Assembly: GCA_934271365.1 (NCBI GenBank)
Contig: CAKQRI010000003.1
Location: forward strand, 55,780-119,779
Source: an uncultured Spirochaetales bacterium
GTDB taxonomy: Bacteria; Spirochaetota; Spirochaetia; Sphaerochaetales; Sphaerochaetaceae
Reading direction: 5' to 3'
Length of the DNA stretch: 64,000 nucleotides
Shown here: piece after piece, positions 8,906-18,002 of the stretch
Numbering within the stretch: the first letter of the stretch is position 1
Layout: each line of letters starts with the position of its first letter
The notes under the pieces: model-generated
Seen by the model: only the letters and a program-made list of their open reading frames with translations
The model's database searches: none
Told to the model about the DNA's origin: nothing
Program-made: the position numbers and the translations under genes

Positions 8906-8934
8906 ATATTATCCAAAAGCATTTTCTATGTCAA
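8906..8934 (-). promoter_or_regulatory. Promoter of rpsU, overlapping the 3' end of recJ
   Basis: Minus strand: perfect TTGACA (8929-8934), 17-base spacer, TAATAT (8906-8911). It leaves a leader of about 40 bases before the rpsU ATG. The -35 lies within the last recJ codons. Confidence 0.75.
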
Positions 8935-11043
8935 TCTGCAGACTTCCATCTGATCAATAACAAGTTGTTCTTTACCTTCGCCCCTCCACCAGTTTATATC
9001 AGGGGTAAAAACTATTGATACATGCCGACCTTGAAAATACTCTTCCCTATCTTTGCAATTCCACCATATGCATGGCCAAGCATTTGCCCCATAGCGCAGT
9101 GTGAAACGAAGGTAACGTGGATCAGATGAACTCATTACATTCTCAATAATCCCATCCTTTATATAGAATTTAAGACTACCATTCTCCTGTCCAAAAGGCT
9201 CAAAAATAGAAAGCGTTTCCCAAACTGAACCATTCATGAATTCCGGTGGAATTTCTGCATCTATATCTATACATTCATCATCATATTCTCCATTATCCAT
9301 GGAATTCAGAGCATAATTCTTAACTCTTTCCATGAATGATTCTAAATTTGCCTCTGGCATAGAAAACCCAGCAGCAAAATGATGTCCTCCAAAATCATCA
9401 AAAAGGTCAGAGAAATTAGATAGAAAAGCTCTTGCATTGTAAGGATTCTTACAACGAAGAGAAGCTGATATGCGCTCGCCATCAACTACAGCTAAAACAA
9501 GTGCAGGAACACCATATTCCTGACATATCTTTGAAGATATTATTCCTGTAAGTCCTCTTGGTATCCTATTATCTTCGACAACTACTAATTTGTGGTCAAG
9601 GTCTTCATAGCTTTCTTTTATCTTATCTTTTATCAGAAGCATAGAATCTGATTCCTGAGCCTGTCTTTCCTTATTCAGAGCAATAAGCTGATCAGCTATG
9701 GATTCGGCTTTTATAATATCATCAGTCAAAAGAAGCTGCAAAGCAACTTCAGGAAGACCCATTCTGCCTGCAGCATTTAACACAGGAGTGAGCCTATATG
9801 ATATATCTTTAGCAGCCAAAGGCCTGCCAATAAGGTTCTGCTGCGCCATAAGATAAGACAGTGAAGGCATAGGCTTTGAGGAAAGAAGCTTCAGTCCTTT
9901 TTTGACTATAAGCCTATTCTCTCCTTTCATTGGCATGAGATCTGCAATAGTACCTATCGTTTCAAGCTGCATTATTGTCTCAAATTCCTTATATAAAGAT
10001 GGATTAGAGAAAAGTGAAACACTTCTGAACAGCGAAATAAGGGTTTCCAATTCCTTATTATTACTTGTATAGCGCGCAGCCCTACTCCGAAGTGAGAGCT
10101 CATATAAAGAGCGGCCTTTAGCCTGGCTCATTACGGATTCAAGTTGGGGTCTGAAATCAACAAGTGATATATCGACGCCTTTACCGAATGCTAGGGACAG
10201 CATATTCTTCTCCGCATTTGCATCTAGCACAATAATAGGCAGGTTGCACGCAAGAAAATCAAGAAGTCTAGAACCAAATACTGCACCATTTCCTTCTAGA
10301 ACCTCTTCATTGATCCTATCCACTTCCATTAGATTCTCAAGCTTAACTGCATTGATTCTCACTGTCCCATTGCCAGGCTCTGAGTGGAGAAGAATAACCG
10401 AAGAATCATATAAAGGCGTCTTTGAGAAGAGCAAAGCCCATGAAAGCTTAGCTGCTACAGCACACCCTGCAAGACCATCAAATGGATAACCAGAGCCTTC
10501 AATTTTCGGATCTATTATAGCTGTTGCAGGTGGCAGATACATAGAAGGAAGATGGTGATCTGTTACAATAACATTCACACCTGACTTCTCAAGTCTCTTA
10601 ACTTCTTCTATTGCTGTTATTCCGTTATCTACAGTTATGACAAGGCTATATCCTCTGGAGAGAATTGAATCAACAACATCACAAGTCAAACCATAAGAAT
10701 CATCTCCAGAAGGAAGCATATAATCAACATGCTGTGCTCCCATTTTCTTCAGAGTTCTATACATTATTGCAGTTGCCGTCACACCATCTGTATCTCGGTC
10801 ACCAAAAATCAGGATTTTCTCATCATTCTCAATAGCTTCATCTATACGCTCTATTGCTGTATAGATATCATCCACACTGAAAGGACTATTCTGATAAAGA
10901 AATTCATCCTCAAGGTAATAAACAAGTTCATCCTCTTCTATTGCACGCCTAACGAAAACAGTTGATGTCAGAAGAGATAGCCCATACTTTTCAGAAAGCG
11001 ACCGCACTAAATCAGCACGGCAATCCCCCATAAAAACATTCAT
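8926..11043 (-). CDS. recJ: Single-stranded-DNA exonuclease RecJ
   Basis: 5'-3' ssDNA exonuclease of RecFOR recombination and mismatch repair. The DHH phosphoesterase core is present: FGDRDTDGVTATA near residue 80 (usual form DxDxDG), a VTDHH motif near 160, and the DHHA1 motif GGHHFAAGF near 577. It is 705 residues, at the upper end of the family. A C-terminal OB-like region (FTLRYGANAWPCIWW) follows. Gene order recO then recJ, 18 bases apart, suggests one repair operon. The start has AAGGAT upstream at a longer than usual distance; ATG five codons later (MGDCRADL) is an alternative. Confidence 0.92.
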   Translation of the reverse strand: MNVFMGDCRADLVRSLSEKYGLSLLTSTVFVRRAIEEDELVYYLEDEFLYQNSPFSVDDIYTAIERIDEAIENDEKILIFGDRDTDGVTATAIMYRTLKKMGAQHVDYMLPSGDDSYGLTCDVVDSILSRGYSLVITVDNGITAIEEVKRLEKSGVNVIVTDHHLPSMYLPPATAIIDPKIEGSGYPFDGLAGCAVAAKLSWALLFSKTPLYDSSVILLHSEPGNGTVRINAVKLENLMEVDRINEEVLEGNGAVFGSRLLDFLACNLPIIVLDANAEKNMLSLAFGKGVDISLVDFRPQLESVMSQAKGRSLYELSLRSRAARYTSNNKELETLISLFRSVSLFSNPSLYKEFETIMQLETIGTIADLMPMKGENRLIVKKGLKLLSSKPMPSLSYLMAQQNLIGRPLAAKDISYRLTPVLNAAGRMGLPEVALQLLLTDDIIKAESIADQLIALNKERQAQESDSMLLIKDKIKESYEDLDHKLVVVEDNRIPRGLTGIISSKICQEYGVPALVLAVVDGERISASLRCKNPYNARAFLSNFSDLFDDFGGHHFAAGFSMPEANLESFMERVKNYALNSMDNGEYDDECIDIDAEIPPEFMNGSVWETLSIFEPFGQENGSLKFYIKDGIIENVMSSSDPRYLRFTLRYGANAWPCIWWNCKDREEYFQGRHVSIVFTPDINWWRGEGKEQLVIDQMEVCRLT

Positions 11044-11061
11044 ATATCAAACAAATCCTTA

Positions 11062-11793
11062 TCAAACTAAAAGTCCAGAACTGAGAGTCTCCAGTTTTTC
11101 AGGGAAACTATAATCAAGAGTCCTGAGCACGTAGCGGTAAATCCTACCAAGCTGAGCTTCACTTATTCCAAGTCTAATAGAATCTGCAAAAGAAACCTGA
11201 AGAGTCCTTGCTATATAAGCTCTAGCATTTGGAGGCAATATCAGCCGACCTTCCATAGTATCACAATCATGGCATACTGCGACAGATAGGACAGAAGAAA
11301 AGCCCAAAATATCATCTTTTGAATAGACTCTGCCACATGATGGACAGCTTTCAAAATCACCAATGAGACCTGATAGTTCCAGAAATTTCAGAATAAATGA
11401 AACAGAAACCTTTTTACAGCTATATACTTCAAGAGAATCTAAGGCTTCTGCAAACAGCTTATACACGTTGCTGTCACAGCTACGGCTTTTTATTACAAGC
11501 TCAGATAAAAGGGAAGAAGTTACTATTTTATCAAAATCATCAAGAATGTATTCATGCGTTGTCAATATATCAGCATCCTTAAGTGAATACACCCCAGTCT
11601 CATTCTTCCGGTATAAAGAAAAAACACCTTCTGAGTATAGACTGACATTAATTGATTTTATACTTTTCTGCGATCCATAAACCAGAACCTGGAGAATCCC
11701 CTCATCAGGCGTAAGAATAAAAACAAGCTTATCCTTATCTCTTACTTTCTCTGTTTTAATAACAATTCCCAATGCCTTTGAATCACGGAGCAT
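11062..11793 (-). CDS. recO: DNA repair protein RecO
   Basis: Recombination mediator that loads RecA on SSB-coated DNA together with RecR. It has the N-terminal OB fold (GIVIKTEKVRDKDKLVFIL, VYGSQKSIKS) and a zinc-binding motif CPSC near 147 pairing with CHDC near 174. At 243 residues it is normal. No Shine-Dalgarno precedes the ATG; instead TACGCT sits exactly six bases upstream with TTGCCA 17 bases further, suggesting a leaderless mRNA. Divergent from the Lnb-like gene and followed by recJ. Confidence 0.92.
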   Translation of the reverse strand: MLRDSKALGIVIKTEKVRDKDKLVFILTPDEGILQVLVYGSQKSIKSINVSLYSEGVFSLYRKNETGVYSLKDADILTTHEYILDDFDKIVTSSLLSELVIKSRSCDSNVYKLFAEALDSLEVYSCKKVSVSFILKFLELSGLIGDFESCPSCGRVYSKDDILGFSSVLSVAVCHDCDTMEGRLILPPNARAYIARTLQVSFADSIRLGISEAQLGRIYRYVLRTLDYSFPEKLETLSSGLLV

Positions 11794-11799
11794 ATCAGA

Positions 11800-11828
11800 A
11801 GCGTAAGATATAGAAGAAAAGATGGCAA
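11800..11828 (-). promoter_or_regulatory. recO promoter, apparently leaderless
   Basis: Minus strand: -35 TTGCCA (11823-11828), 17-base spacer, -10 TACGCT (11800-11805), then six bases and the ATG at 11793. Transcription would begin at or next to the start codon. No ribosome-binding site is visible. Confidence 0.55.
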
Positions 11829-11851
11829 TAGCAGAGCTTTGATCTAAGTGC

Positions 11852-11857
11852 TAATAT
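11852..11857 (+). promoter_or_regulatory. -10 box of the Lnb-like gene, six bases before its GTG
   Basis: TAATAT at 11852-11857, six bases, then GTG at 11864. No Shine-Dalgarno and no convincing -35. Fits the leaderless pattern seen elsewhere in the window; overlaps the region divergent to recO. Confidence 0.4.
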
Positions 11858-11863
11858 AACTCT

Positions 11864-13147
11864 GTGAAAAGATGCCTATTATTCCTTATACTGTCATACA
11901 TAGCAATCTATAATCTTCTTTCTGTTTCATTTAATGAGGGCAATTCCATAAAAATACGAGAAGGCTTATTTTTCAGCGATGATGAGCTCTCAAAATTCCA
12001 ATGGAAGAGTGGACTTACCAATACAGAAGAGGAATTCTTTGGTAATATCAGAATATCATTAGTAACAGGGGGCCAAGGTGATGAAATCTGGGAACTATTC
12101 GGGCATGCCTCTTTCTTGGTTGAATCACCTAATAACCCAGATATTATGTTTGATTATGGGATATTCTCTTTTGATAAGGATTTTTATAAGAATTTTGCTC
12201 TAGGCAAATTATATTATTCAATGATGGAATCTCATGCTTCACCCAGAATAAGCAATCTGAAAATGGCTGATAGAGATATATATAAACTGGAATTGAATCT
12301 ATCAGCACTTGAAAAATGCAATCTTCTGCTATTTCTAGAATACAACAATAAAGCTGAGAATAGAATATACCTTTATGATTACTACCTTGATAACTGCGCA
12401 ACAAGGCTCAGGGATTCATATTCATACATAACAGGAGGAGAATTCAGATCCTGGGCAGAAAACAATATGACAGGAATGACTCTAAGAGATTATACAATAA
12501 AATATCTATCTCCTGTATTCATTGCAGATTGGGCAATAAATTATCTGCTCGGCCCATCAGTAGACAATAAGATGTCACTCTGGGATGCAATGTTTCTTCC
12601 TGATATACTCAGAGAAAGCATTGAAGAATATCAAGGAACAGAAAGCTCAAGGATCTATGCATCAGAGAGCCGATCTAAGCTAGATACTCATAATTATTTC
12701 TATCTTAAGACTCTAATCCTCTGCTTAATTCTGACAGCTATCATAACATTAACATATTCAAAGCACAGATTTATCAGAAAAACAGGAGATTTATTATCTG
12801 CATTAATCTATATCATACTGTTCATTATGTCCGCAGTGCTTCTGTTTCTTGAAACAGCCTCAATACATAAAGTAACATACTTCAACACTTCTCTTCTTGT
12901 GATATCACCAGTCACGTTCATATTTGCATACCTGCATATCGCATCATTAATCAAAGAGGAAAAAAGAATCAAAATAAAAAAGCTTAGCTCAGCAATGCTC
13001 ATAATCACATTGTCACTGCTTATTGCTAAGCTTATCATCATAAAGCTTTTCTATAATGCAAATTGGGCTTACTACATTGTGATGATTCCTTTATATGCAG
13101 CAGATAGCAATATCATAGATAAGATCAGATATAAGAAAGAAAAATAG
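11864..13147 (+). CDS. Lnb-like (DUF4105) membrane protein, candidate lipoprotein N-acyltransferase
   Basis: The protein has an N-terminal signal segment (residues 3-20), a periplasmic domain to about 270 and roughly five C-terminal transmembrane helices (about 275-425). The periplasmic domain matches the Lnb N-terminal/DUF4105 pattern: GDEIWELFGHASFLV (His81), DYGIF (98-101) and YDYYLDNCATRLRD (Cys178). Established knowledge: Lnb proteins N-acylate lipoproteins in Bacteroides, in place of Lnt. The conserved His and Cys are probably catalytic (inference). The start must be GTG, because an in-frame stop lies four codons upstream and the signal peptide begins here. It lies divergent from recO, and its 3' end overlaps the convergent NagB-like gene by 23 bases. 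Confidence 0.7.
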   Translation: MKRCLLFLILSYIAIYNLLSVSFNEGNSIKIREGLFFSDDELSKFQWKSGLTNTEEEFFGNIRISLVTGGQGDEIWELFGHASFLVESPNNPDIMFDYGIFSFDKDFYKNFALGKLYYSMMESHASPRISNLKMADRDIYKLELNLSALEKCNLLLFLEYNNKAENRIYLYDYYLDNCATRLRDSYSYITGGEFRSWAENNMTGMTLRDYTIKYLSPVFIADWAINYLLGPSVDNKMSLWDAMFLPDILRESIEEYQGTESSRIYASESRSKLDTHNYFYLKTLILCLILTAIITLTYSKHRFIRKTGDLLSALIYIILFIMSAVLLFLETASIHKVTYFNTSLLVISPVTFIFAYLHIASLIKEEKRIKIKKLSSAMLIITLSLLIAKLIIIKLFYNANWAYYIVMIPLYAADSNIIDKIRYKKEK

Positions 13148-13895
13148 TATTTCCATCAAAAGCTATTATCTTATCAATATCCAGAAATCCTGCGCTGTCC
13201 TTATCTAGAAAAAGGCTGAAGTCAGAATGCGTCTTGAGCAGAGTTGCTGGTACCATATTGGTAACAATGTGGCTTTCAAGAGTATTTCTGATAGCTGAGG
13301 CCTTAACACTGTAAGGAACCGCTGAAATTATAGTTCGGCATTTCATTATCATATGCGGTGTCATCGAGATTGCCTTCTCAGGCACTTCTTCAGGGCTCTT
13401 GAACCAGCCTTCTCGGACTTGCTGATTACGGCATTCTTCATTCAGCATTACCGTAATGTAAGCTGAGTCAGAGTAGAAATCACAAGGAGGATCATTGAAT
13501 GCTATATGCCCATTCTCTCCTATTCCGATAAGTCCCAGATCAATATCTTCTGATTTTAATGCATATGAGATATCTTCTAAGCTTTCAGTCCCGCCAACAA
13601 GATGATAAGACCCCAATTCAACTTTTGATATGAATCTTTCTTTAAGATATCTTCTGAAACTTGCAATATGGCTCTCGGGAAGGCCACAGTATTCATCAAG
13701 ATGGAACATCTCAACTTTAGACCAGTCAACACTCTCTGAAACAAGTGCAGAGAGTGTCTCAAACTGACTCATTCCTGTAGATAGGATTATCCTCGCCTTG
13801 CCCTTCTCTTTTATAGCACGATTGATTGCCTTTGCGGCTTCAGCTGACGCAGACTTTCCCAGAGATAATGGATTTTCCGCTATAAAAATCCTCAT
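13125..13895 (-). CDS. NagB-family sugar-phosphate isomerase/deaminase
   Basis: Member of the glucosamine-6-phosphate deaminase/6-phosphogluconolactonase fold, 256 residues. Recognisable motifs: STGMSQFETL near 40 (phosphate loop), FHLDEYCGL near 64, GIGENGHIAFNDP near 125 and NMVPATLLKTH near 213. In classical NagB the central motif is DGHIAFNEP; here the Asp is Asn and the Glu is Asp, so the substrate or chemistry may differ. The ATG has TGGAGG upstream, 10 bases after the permease stop, so it is the last gene of the ABC-importer operon. Most likely it processes an imported hexosamine-phosphate or related sugar. Confidence 0.8.
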   Translation of the reverse strand: MRIFIAENPLSLGKSASAEAAKAINRAIKEKGKARIILSTGMSQFETLSALVSESVDWSKVEMFHLDEYCGLPESHIASFRRYLKERFISKVELGSYHLVGGTESLEDISYALKSEDIDLGLIGIGENGHIAFNDPPCDFYSDSAYITVMLNEECRNQQVREGWFKSPEEVPEKAISMTPHMIMKCRTIISAVPYSVKASAIRNTLESHIVTNMVPATLLKTHSDFSLFLDKDSAGFLDIDKIIAFDGNTIFLSYI

Positions 13896-13905
13896 AATGC
13901 CTCCA

Positions 13906-15639
13906 TCACATCTTGAATGCAGAAGACATATCCTTTCCCTGTCTTCTGTTCATCACATAAACAATGATGAATACAACAATAAGAAGAATTACAGAAAGAG
14001 CACTCGCCTGTCCAAGATTGCCATCAGAGACTGCACCATAAATCTGAATAGGAACTGTTCTTGTCCTTCCACTATAAAGCAGAATTGTTGTACTCAACTC
14101 CTGGAGCAATGTTGTAAGTGTAAGAATCGATCCTGAGATTATAGCAGGCATTATAAGAGGCATGCTGACTTTCCTGAATGTATAGAACCATGATGCACCC
14201 ATAATTGTTGAAGCTTCTTCCAGAGATGGATTCAACTGTGTAAGACTTGCAGCAACAGAGCGATATACATATGGAGTCCTTCTGATCATATAAGATATCA
14301 CAATGATTGTATAAGTCCCGGTGAGCCTTATCATGCTGTTTCCACTGAAAGCAGAAAGAAGGGCAATAGAAACTACAGTTCCAGGAAGGATGAATGGAGC
14401 CATTACAGAAAGATCAAGAAGAGCCGCACCTTTAGGCTTTTTACGCTCTGTTATATAAGCTACAAGACTGCCAAGTACAGCACACAGAATTGTTGCAAGA
14501 ATTGAAAGGTAGAAAGAATTGAATAATTCCCTATGGGAATACTTTGGGATTCTTGCATAGTTTGCAAGTGTGAATCCCTCAGGAAACAGGCCAACCCACT
14601 TATCAAAGAAAGACATAACAATGATTGTAAGCTGCGGAAGCAGTGAAAATACAAGGACAACTGAACAGAATACTATTGCAAGAATTCTCATTCCTAGACT
14701 ATCATTCAGCTTCATTTCAGAACGGGATGCAGATATTGTCTCATACTCATGCTTGCTTACCATGTATTTCTGAGCAAGCAGAACTATAGCAGTGATCAGT
14801 ACATTCACAACAGCAATTGATGATGCGCCATTTATATTCCAGAAACCATTCACTTCGAAATAAATCAATGTCGGAAGAACATATACATCACCACCAATCA
14901 TAGCTGGTATTCCGAAATTTCCTATAGCTCTTACAAACACAAGAAGCGCTGCAGCTCCGATTGATGGCAATACTAAAGGAAATGTAACAGTTCTAAGTAT
15001 TCTGCCTTTCTTTGCACCCATGAGCATAGCAGCCTCTTCCAGAAGCGGATTAGCAGATGCAAATGCACCATAAGCAAGCTGGAATACAAATGGATAATAT
15101 GTAAGGGTCATGCAAAGAATCATTCCAAACATTCCGTAAATAGATGGGACTTCAACACCAAATGGACGCAGAAGCCAATTAAGGAATACTCTTACAATGC
15201 CATTTCGACCTAAAAGTATTACCCATGTGAAAGCACCTACAAACGACGGCATAATCACAGGAAGAATTCCCAATGACAGGATAAGATTCTTTCCTGGCAT
15301 CTTAACTCTTGCTACAAAATACCCCATTGGTATACCAATAAGCAGAGTAAGAGCTGTAACGCTTATTGAGACAATGAATGAATTGTATAGGCTCTTCCTA
15401 TAAAGCCTTGATGTAGCAAACTGTCTGAATCCATCTAAGCTGAAGCCATGGAAAGCAAGATCCTCAGCAGGTGCCATAAAAGCTCTTACGAGTGTTGTAA
15501 ACATAGGATACAGCAGAAAGATGGCAAGAAAGACCATTGGAATTGCAAATACGATATATTGGGATAGGTCTTTCTGAAAGAATCTTTTTACCTTTCCGTC
15601 ATTTGCGATTTTCTCTATATCACTGCCCTTTTTACTCAT
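13906..15639 (-). CDS. ABC importer, fused double permease (FbpB/AfuB type)
   Basis: About 577 residues with two homologous membrane halves of about six helices each, as in FbpB/AfuB. Each half has the EAA loop that docks the ATPase: EEAAMLMGAKKGRILR near 218 and EEASTIMGASWFYTFR near 490. The open frame reaches 15672, but I place the start at 15639 because GGAGACGAAG lies just upstream and the N-terminus MSKKGSDIEK is hydrophilic. This start overlaps the last eight bases of the ATPase gene. Substrate is not readable; FbpB homologues carry ferric iron, AfuB homologues hexose phosphates. Confidence 0.88.
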   Translation of the reverse strand: MSKKGSDIEKIANDGKVKRFFQKDLSQYIVFAIPMVFLAIFLLYPMFTTLVRAFMAPAEDLAFHGFSLDGFRQFATSRLYRKSLYNSFIVSISVTALTLLIGIPMGYFVARVKMPGKNLILSLGILPVIMPSFVGAFTWVILLGRNGIVRVFLNWLLRPFGVEVPSIYGMFGMILCMTLTYYPFVFQLAYGAFASANPLLEEAAMLMGAKKGRILRTVTFPLVLPSIGAAALLVFVRAIGNFGIPAMIGGDVYVLPTLIYFEVNGFWNINGASSIAVVNVLITAIVLLAQKYMVSKHEYETISASRSEMKLNDSLGMRILAIVFCSVVLVFSLLPQLTIIVMSFFDKWVGLFPEGFTLANYARIPKYSHRELFNSFYLSILATILCAVLGSLVAYITERKKPKGAALLDLSVMAPFILPGTVVSIALLSAFSGNSMIRLTGTYTIIVISYMIRRTPYVYRSVAASLTQLNPSLEEASTIMGASWFYTFRKVSMPLIMPAIISGSILTLTTLLQELSTTILLYSGRTRTVPIQIYGAVSDGNLGQASALSVILLIVVFIIVYVMNRRQGKDMSSAFKM

Positions 15640-16756
15640 TCTTCGTCTCCTTATCAAAAAGGGAAGCCACATCTGGCTTTACTGATACATAAACATCATC
15701 ATGCTCTCTTATTCCTGCAACCATACCTGGCATATCAATCTCAAATATTGTTTCAGATACAGAAGAAGGAAGCTCTACTTCGTAACGAACAAACTGGCCT
15801 AGGTGCTGGATAATCTTAACAGTTCCCTTGATGCTGTTCTGAACTTTATCTTTCGAAATATGAAGCATCTCAGGGCGAGCACCTACAAGAATGCTTCTGT
15901 TTTCAGATAAGTCATCAGAATGGACTCTATCCATATTGATTGGTATAACGAAATCAGTACCATGAACCTTGGCACTTATAGTTCCATTATCCTTTCCTAC
16001 AATATCCGATGAGAAGAAATTCATCTTTCCGATAAAATTAGAGACAAATGCATTCTTTGGCTGTGTATAAAGCTCATCTGAAGTGCCAATCTGCTCTACA
16101 ACACCCTTTCTTAGAACTGCAAGCCTATCACCAACAGCCATAGCCTCTTCCTGATCATGCGTTACAAATATTGTTGTTATGTTCGTTGCTTTCTGAATAC
16201 GTCTTATCTCCGCTCTCATATAGCGCCGAAGCTTTGCATCAAGGTTAGCAAGAGGCTCATCAAGCAGAAGAAGATCAGGGTCATATACCAGTGCTCTTGC
16301 GATAGCAACTCTCTGCTGCTGTCCACCAGATAGTCCAGTAGGGCTAGGATTCCTCTTCAGTTCTTCCTGAAGGCCTACAAGTTCCATCACTTCTGTAACT
16401 TTCTTCTTAATCACATCTTCTGCAACTTTTCTTACGCGAAGGCCATAAGCTACATTCTCAAAAATCGTCATATGAGGATAGAGAGCAAAGCTCTGGAATA
16501 CCATTCCAATATTTCTCTTATAAGGTGGAATCAGAGATAAATCCACATCTCCATATAGCATTCTGCCTGATGATATGCTCTCAAGACCTGCTGTACTTCT
16601 CAGAAGTGTAGTCTTTCCGCATCCTGATGGCCCTAAGAGACAGAACAACTCACCAGCATTAATCGTAAAAGATACATCTTTAAGAGCATGAACAGGGTTC
16701 TTGCTCTTCTCCCCATAAATTTTATTAACATTCTCATATGTTAAATCCTTGCTCAT
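15632..16756 (-). CDS. ABC importer ATPase (FbpC/PotA/AfuC type)
   Basis: A 374-residue ATPase. Walker A GPSGCGKTT (about 38-46), Q-loop VFQSFALYPH (about 85), signature LSGGQQQRVAIARAL (about 142) and Walker B LLLLDEPLANLDAK (about 165) are complete, with the H-loop in FVTHDQEEAM. The C-terminal ~120 residues form a TOBE/MOP-like regulatory domain (GARPEMLHI), as in carbohydrate, polyamine and iron importers. It follows the binding-protein gene after an 82-base gap that contains a hairpin, and overlaps the permease gene. Confidence 0.92.
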   Translation of the reverse strand: MSKDLTYENVNKIYGEKSKNPVHALKDVSFTINAGELFCLLGPSGCGKTTLLRSTAGLESISSGRMLYGDVDLSLIPPYKRNIGMVFQSFALYPHMTIFENVAYGLRVRKVAEDVIKKKVTEVMELVGLQEELKRNPSPTGLSGGQQQRVAIARALVYDPDLLLLDEPLANLDAKLRRYMRAEIRRIQKATNITTIFVTHDQEEAMAVGDRLAVLRKGVVEQIGTSDELYTQPKNAFVSNFIGKMNFFSSDIVGKDNGTISAKVHGTDFVIPINMDRVHSDDLSENRSILVGARPEMLHISKDKVQNSIKGTVKIIQHLGQFVRYEVELPSSVSETIFEIDMPGMVAGIREHDDVYVSVKPDVASLFDKETKNE

Positions 16757-16775
16757 ATGGCCTCCTTTTGCCTAA

Positions 16776-16818
16776 TTAAAAATTATGGTAGGCCGCACAT
16801 AAAAGAGAACCTACCATA
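16776..16818 (-). terminator. Intra-operon hairpin between binding-protein and ATPase genes
   Basis: Perfect 9-bp stem (16784-16792 with 16810-16818), 17-base loop, followed on the minus strand by ATTTTTAATT. Probably a partial terminator or 3' stabiliser that raises binding-protein mRNA over the membrane components. Confidence 0.6.
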
Positions 16819-16838
16819 CAACCCTAAGAACTAGGAAC

Positions 16839-17849
16839 CTAGAGCAATGCATTGAATTCGCTTACAAGGCTCTTCTTAAGGTTCTTTGCCTCTGTTGCAT
16901 CATATTCAAAGAACTTGATATCACTTAATGCTGGCAGATTCTTAGGACCATCAATAGTTGTGGAAATAGGTCTTCTTGAGCATTCATCTCTTACAATAAC
17001 AAGAGCCTCATCACTTGTCATGAAGTCAATAAACTTCTGAGCAGAATCGAGATTCTTGCAATTTGCAAGAATTGCTGAGCCTTCGATTCTGTGACCTGTA
17101 CCTTCCTCTGGCATTACATATGCAACAGGATCTCCTGCTCCGATTTTCTTAGCAATATTGAACTCTCCTGTAACTGTTATTGCATATTCTCCACGTGCTA
17201 CAGAATCAGGGCCAGCTGTTGATGATGCAACATATGTAGCATTCTTTGCAACATCAGCAACATAATCCATTCCATAAAGCTTATTCATCATATAAAGCTG
17301 TGCATATGCAGAACCTGAAGATGCAGGATTAGCAAGAACAATCTCTCCCCTGTATTTTGGATCTGCAAGATCCTTCCATGATTTTGGAGCCTGATCAGGT
17401 GTCAGCATGTTTGTATTATACATTATTGCCTGCAGCGGCATTGTTGTACCATAATATCTCGGTACATCAGCAGAATCTCTGTTCTCAACTGCAAAACCAT
17501 CATGATTTGCACATTTATAAGGTTCTAGATAATCATAAATCTGATCAAGGTTCTCCTTTGCCATAAGAAGAACAACATCTCCATCTGGCTTCGGCCATTC
17601 GGTCTTTACACGTGTTACCATATCACCTGAGCCAGCTCTTATGATCTGAACCTTAATATCTGGGTACTTCTCATTGAACTTAGCAACAAGCTTCTCTGCC
17701 TCACCCTCCGAAGCTGCGCTATATACAGTAAGCTTATTTGTAACAGCTGCTTTTTCCTCACTTGCTGCAGCCCCCTCTTTTGATCCCTGAGCAAAAAGCA
17801 TTCCAATTGAAACAATCAATACCAGCAGAACAGATAAAATCTTCTTCAT
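16839..17849 (-). CDS. Periplasmic solute-binding protein (FbpA/AfuA type)
   Basis: A 336-residue binding protein with signal peptide (hydrophobic residues 5-20, cleavage probably after LFA, mature QGSKEG); no lipobox Cys. The class is shown by KLTVYSAASEGEAEKLVAKF (43-62), typical of iron/phosphonate/hexose-phosphate binding proteins, and by YNTNMLTPDQAPKSWKDLAD in the middle. The ligand-coordinating YY pair of classical ferric-binding proteins is not evident, which argues somewhat for a non-iron ligand. A promoter (TTGCGA-17-TATAAT) and AAAGGAGG precede it. With the sugar genes around it, a sugar phosphate is my favoured ligand (inference). Confidence 0.82.
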   Translation of the reverse strand: MKKILSVLLVLIVSIGMLFAQGSKEGAAASEEKAAVTNKLTVYSAASEGEAEKLVAKFNEKYPDIKVQIIRAGSGDMVTRVKTEWPKPDGDVVLLMAKENLDQIYDYLEPYKCANHDGFAVENRDSADVPRYYGTTMPLQAIMYNTNMLTPDQAPKSWKDLADPKYRGEIVLANPASSGSAYAQLYMMNKLYGMDYVADVAKNATYVASSTAGPDSVARGEYAITVTGEFNIAKKIGAGDPVAYVMPEEGTGHRIEGSAILANCKNLDSAQKFIDFMTSDEALVIVRDECSRRPISTTIDGPKNLPALSDIKFFEYDATEAKNLKKSLVSEFNALL

Positions 17850-17902
17850 TATTTATTCCTCCTTTTATCACCATAATGGCCATTTATGTTCCATTTGATA
17901 TG

Positions 17903-17931
17903 ATTATAAAATCGATAAAACTATATCGCAA
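17903..17931 (-). promoter_or_regulatory. Promoter of the ABC-importer operon
   Basis: Minus strand: -35 TTGCGA (17926-17931), 17-base spacer, perfect -10 TATAAT (17903-17908). Leader of about 45 bases with AAAGGAGG before the binding-protein ATG. Confidence 0.7.
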
Positions 17932-18002
17932 GGAAAAATGTTTTCGTTTGCTTTCTTTTTTTTGGGTGTTAATACAACAAACAAAAATAAAAGAAAGATA
18001 AA

